From: Corynebacterium glaucum
Lineage (GTDB): Bacteria; Actinomycetota; Actinomycetes; Mycobacteriales; Mycobacteriaceae
NCBI RefSeq assembly: GCF_002287505.1
Contig: NZ_CP019688.1
Location: 2,034,674 to 2,098,673, forward strand
Length of the DNA stretch: 64,000 nt
Direction: 5' to 3'
Shown here in pieces: positions 63,137 through 64,000 of this stretch (positions are counted from its first letter, which is position 1; each line of letters starts with the position of its first letter). A program made the position numbers and the translations under genes. Below the pieces are notes generated by a model. The model saw only the letters and a list, made by a program, of their open reading frames with translations, was not told where the DNA came from and made no database searches.

Positions 63137-64000
63137 TTAATCTGCGATCGCGTCCAGCGGCGGCGTCTTCGCCGCCCGGTTCGCCGGCCACAGCGCAGCG
63201 ATGATGCCCACGATCACACTGCCCAGCAGCATCCAGCCGACCAGACTCCATGGGATGACGATGCGGTCGAGCCCTTGGTCCGCGAGCACCGTCAAGAACG
63301 CCCACCCGAGGCTCAGACCGAGCACAATGCCCAGCACGGCGCCGAAGAACGCCATCTGAACGGACTCCAAGATGATCATGATGCGCACCTGGCGGCGGTG
63401 GGTGCCCACCGCGCGCAGCATGCCGATCTCCTGGCGGCGCTCGATCACCGACAGCGTCAGCGTGTTCACAATGCCCAGTACCGCGATCACCACGGCTAAG
63501 GACAGCAGGGCGTAGAGGATGAAGAGCATCTGGTCGATCAGGTCGAGCACTTCGCCGGAGATGTCGTCTTTGGACTGCACCTGAACCACAATGTCGCTCT
63601 TCACCGCCTGCTCAAGATTCTTGCGCAGTTGGTCGGAGCTCACGGTGCCGTCGTTACTCACCCCCAGCATGATGATGTTCACGGTGCCTGGCACGGAAAT
63701 CTGCTGCGCAACGTCTTCACTCACCACCACGGCGGTGAGGATGGAGGAGTTCTCGAAGATGCCTTCCACCGTCGCCTCGACTACCTCCGGCGAGACGCCG
63801 GGAGCTGCGACGGTCACCGTGTCCCCCACAGACCAGCCGCGCGCTTCCGCCCACTCGCGGGGAGCAATGACGGTGTTGCCCTCGAGCGTAGAGGTACCGT
63901 CGACCATGTCCATCGTGATCAGGTCGCTGGGATCGCCGTAAAGCACTGAAGTGGAGCCGAACTCGCCAACCTGCGCGGAGTACTCGCCGTTGACGGTCAG
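63137..64000 (-). CDS. FtsX-like ABC transporter permease (C-terminal part, runs off the window)
   Basis: The last 287 residues are inside the window. An extracytoplasmic MacB-type domain (GNTVIAPREWAEARGWSVGD; VTVAAPGVSPEVVEATVEGI) is followed by three membrane segments with the FtsX core NTLTLSVIERRQEIGMLRAVG and TLDAI-like end PPLDAIAD. Such permeases pair with an ATPase for export of lipids or peptides; the partner lies outside the window. Confidence 0.88.
   Translation of the reverse strand: MTVNGEYSAQVGEFGSTSVLYGDPSDLITMDMVDGTSTLEGNTVIAPREWAEARGWSVGDTVTVAAPGVSPEVVEATVEGIFENSSILTAVVVSEDVAQQISVPGTVNIIMLGVSNDGTVSSDQLRKNLEQAVKSDIVVQVQSKDDISGEVLDLIDQMLFILYALLSLAVVIAVLGIVNTLTLSVIERRQEIGMLRAVGTHRRQVRIMIILESVQMAFFGAVLGIVLGLSLGWAFLTVLADQGLDRIVIPWSLVGWMLLGSVIVGIIAALWPANRAAKTPPLDAIAD

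Overview
The window is a stretch of a Corynebacterium chromosome. The organism call rests on protein families and on gene order. Recognisable blocks are serB-ctaD-nrdF-(gntR1-type)-nrdE-nrdI-nrdH-rpmJ; the actinobacterial series rdgB-rph-(Rv1339-type hydrolase)-murI-rhomboid-P1 peptidase-DUF2017-clpS beside divergent pncB and dinG; the pair mycolate reductase cmrA and oligoribonuclease orn; and the copper-transport fusion protein CtiP. The backbone is GC-rich. The species cannot be named from this window alone.

Layout. Positions 1-4910 are backbone: thioesterase, ettA, a second ssb, ctiP and tRNA-Arg(TCT). Positions 4911 to about 10460 are a nested pile of insertion sequences that begins exactly at the 3' end of tRNA-Arg. 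It contains an intact IS481-family element with a 15-bp target duplication, an intact IS256-family element with a 9-bp duplication sitting inside an IS481-like remnant, an IS3-family remnant, and a decayed second IS481 element. Positions 10517-21104 are visibly less GC-rich and hold one minus-strand operon. Its core is an indigoidine-synthetase-type NRPS (A with embedded oxidase, T, TE), a PsuG/IndA-type pseudouridine-5'-phosphate glycosidase, a uracil phosphoribosyltransferase-like gene split by an IS3-family element, and an EamA exporter. Added to these are a TrpF-like barrel, a tautomerase, an NAD(P)-binding protein and a zinc-ribbon metallo-beta-lactamase-fold protein. NRPS + C-glycosidase + UPRT + transporter is the signature of C-nucleoside pathways such as minimycin/oxazinomycin (and, in part, showdomycin). 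I therefore read this as a C-nucleoside or indigoidine locus with an unusual set of accessory enzymes, probably silenced by the IS. About 750 bp with no recognisable gene follow (21105-21860).

From 21861 the window is backbone again: two small acidic proteins, a MHS-type transporter, cmrA-orn, tRNA-His, an L,D-transpeptidase, tRNA-Lys, pncA, bcp, tRNA-Leu, the rdgB to clpS operon, pncB, dinG, a PTH2 hydrolase, serB, ctaD, the class Ib ribonucleotide reductase genes with tandem NrdR boxes, rpmJ, a sugar porter, nadE, ogt, tRNA-Ala, a DsbA-like protein with a MauE partner, pgm, a flavohaemoprotein, a paired CrcB fluoride channel and the edge of an FtsX-type permease. A second small accessory cassette lies at 54883-57271: MarR regulator, FrnE-like DsbA, nucleoside deaminase and a paired SMR efflux pump.

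In the biosynthetic operon the proposed division of labour is as follows. The NRPS makes an oxidised cyclised glutamine (a pyridine-dione). The PsuG homologue joins it through carbon to ribose 5-phosphate. The tautomerase, NAD(P)-binding protein and MBL-fold protein may tailor it. EamA exports the product, and the UPRT would protect the producer by boosting UMP. These roles are inference from family and context; the TrpF-like role is unknown because its catalytic cysteine position is an alanine.
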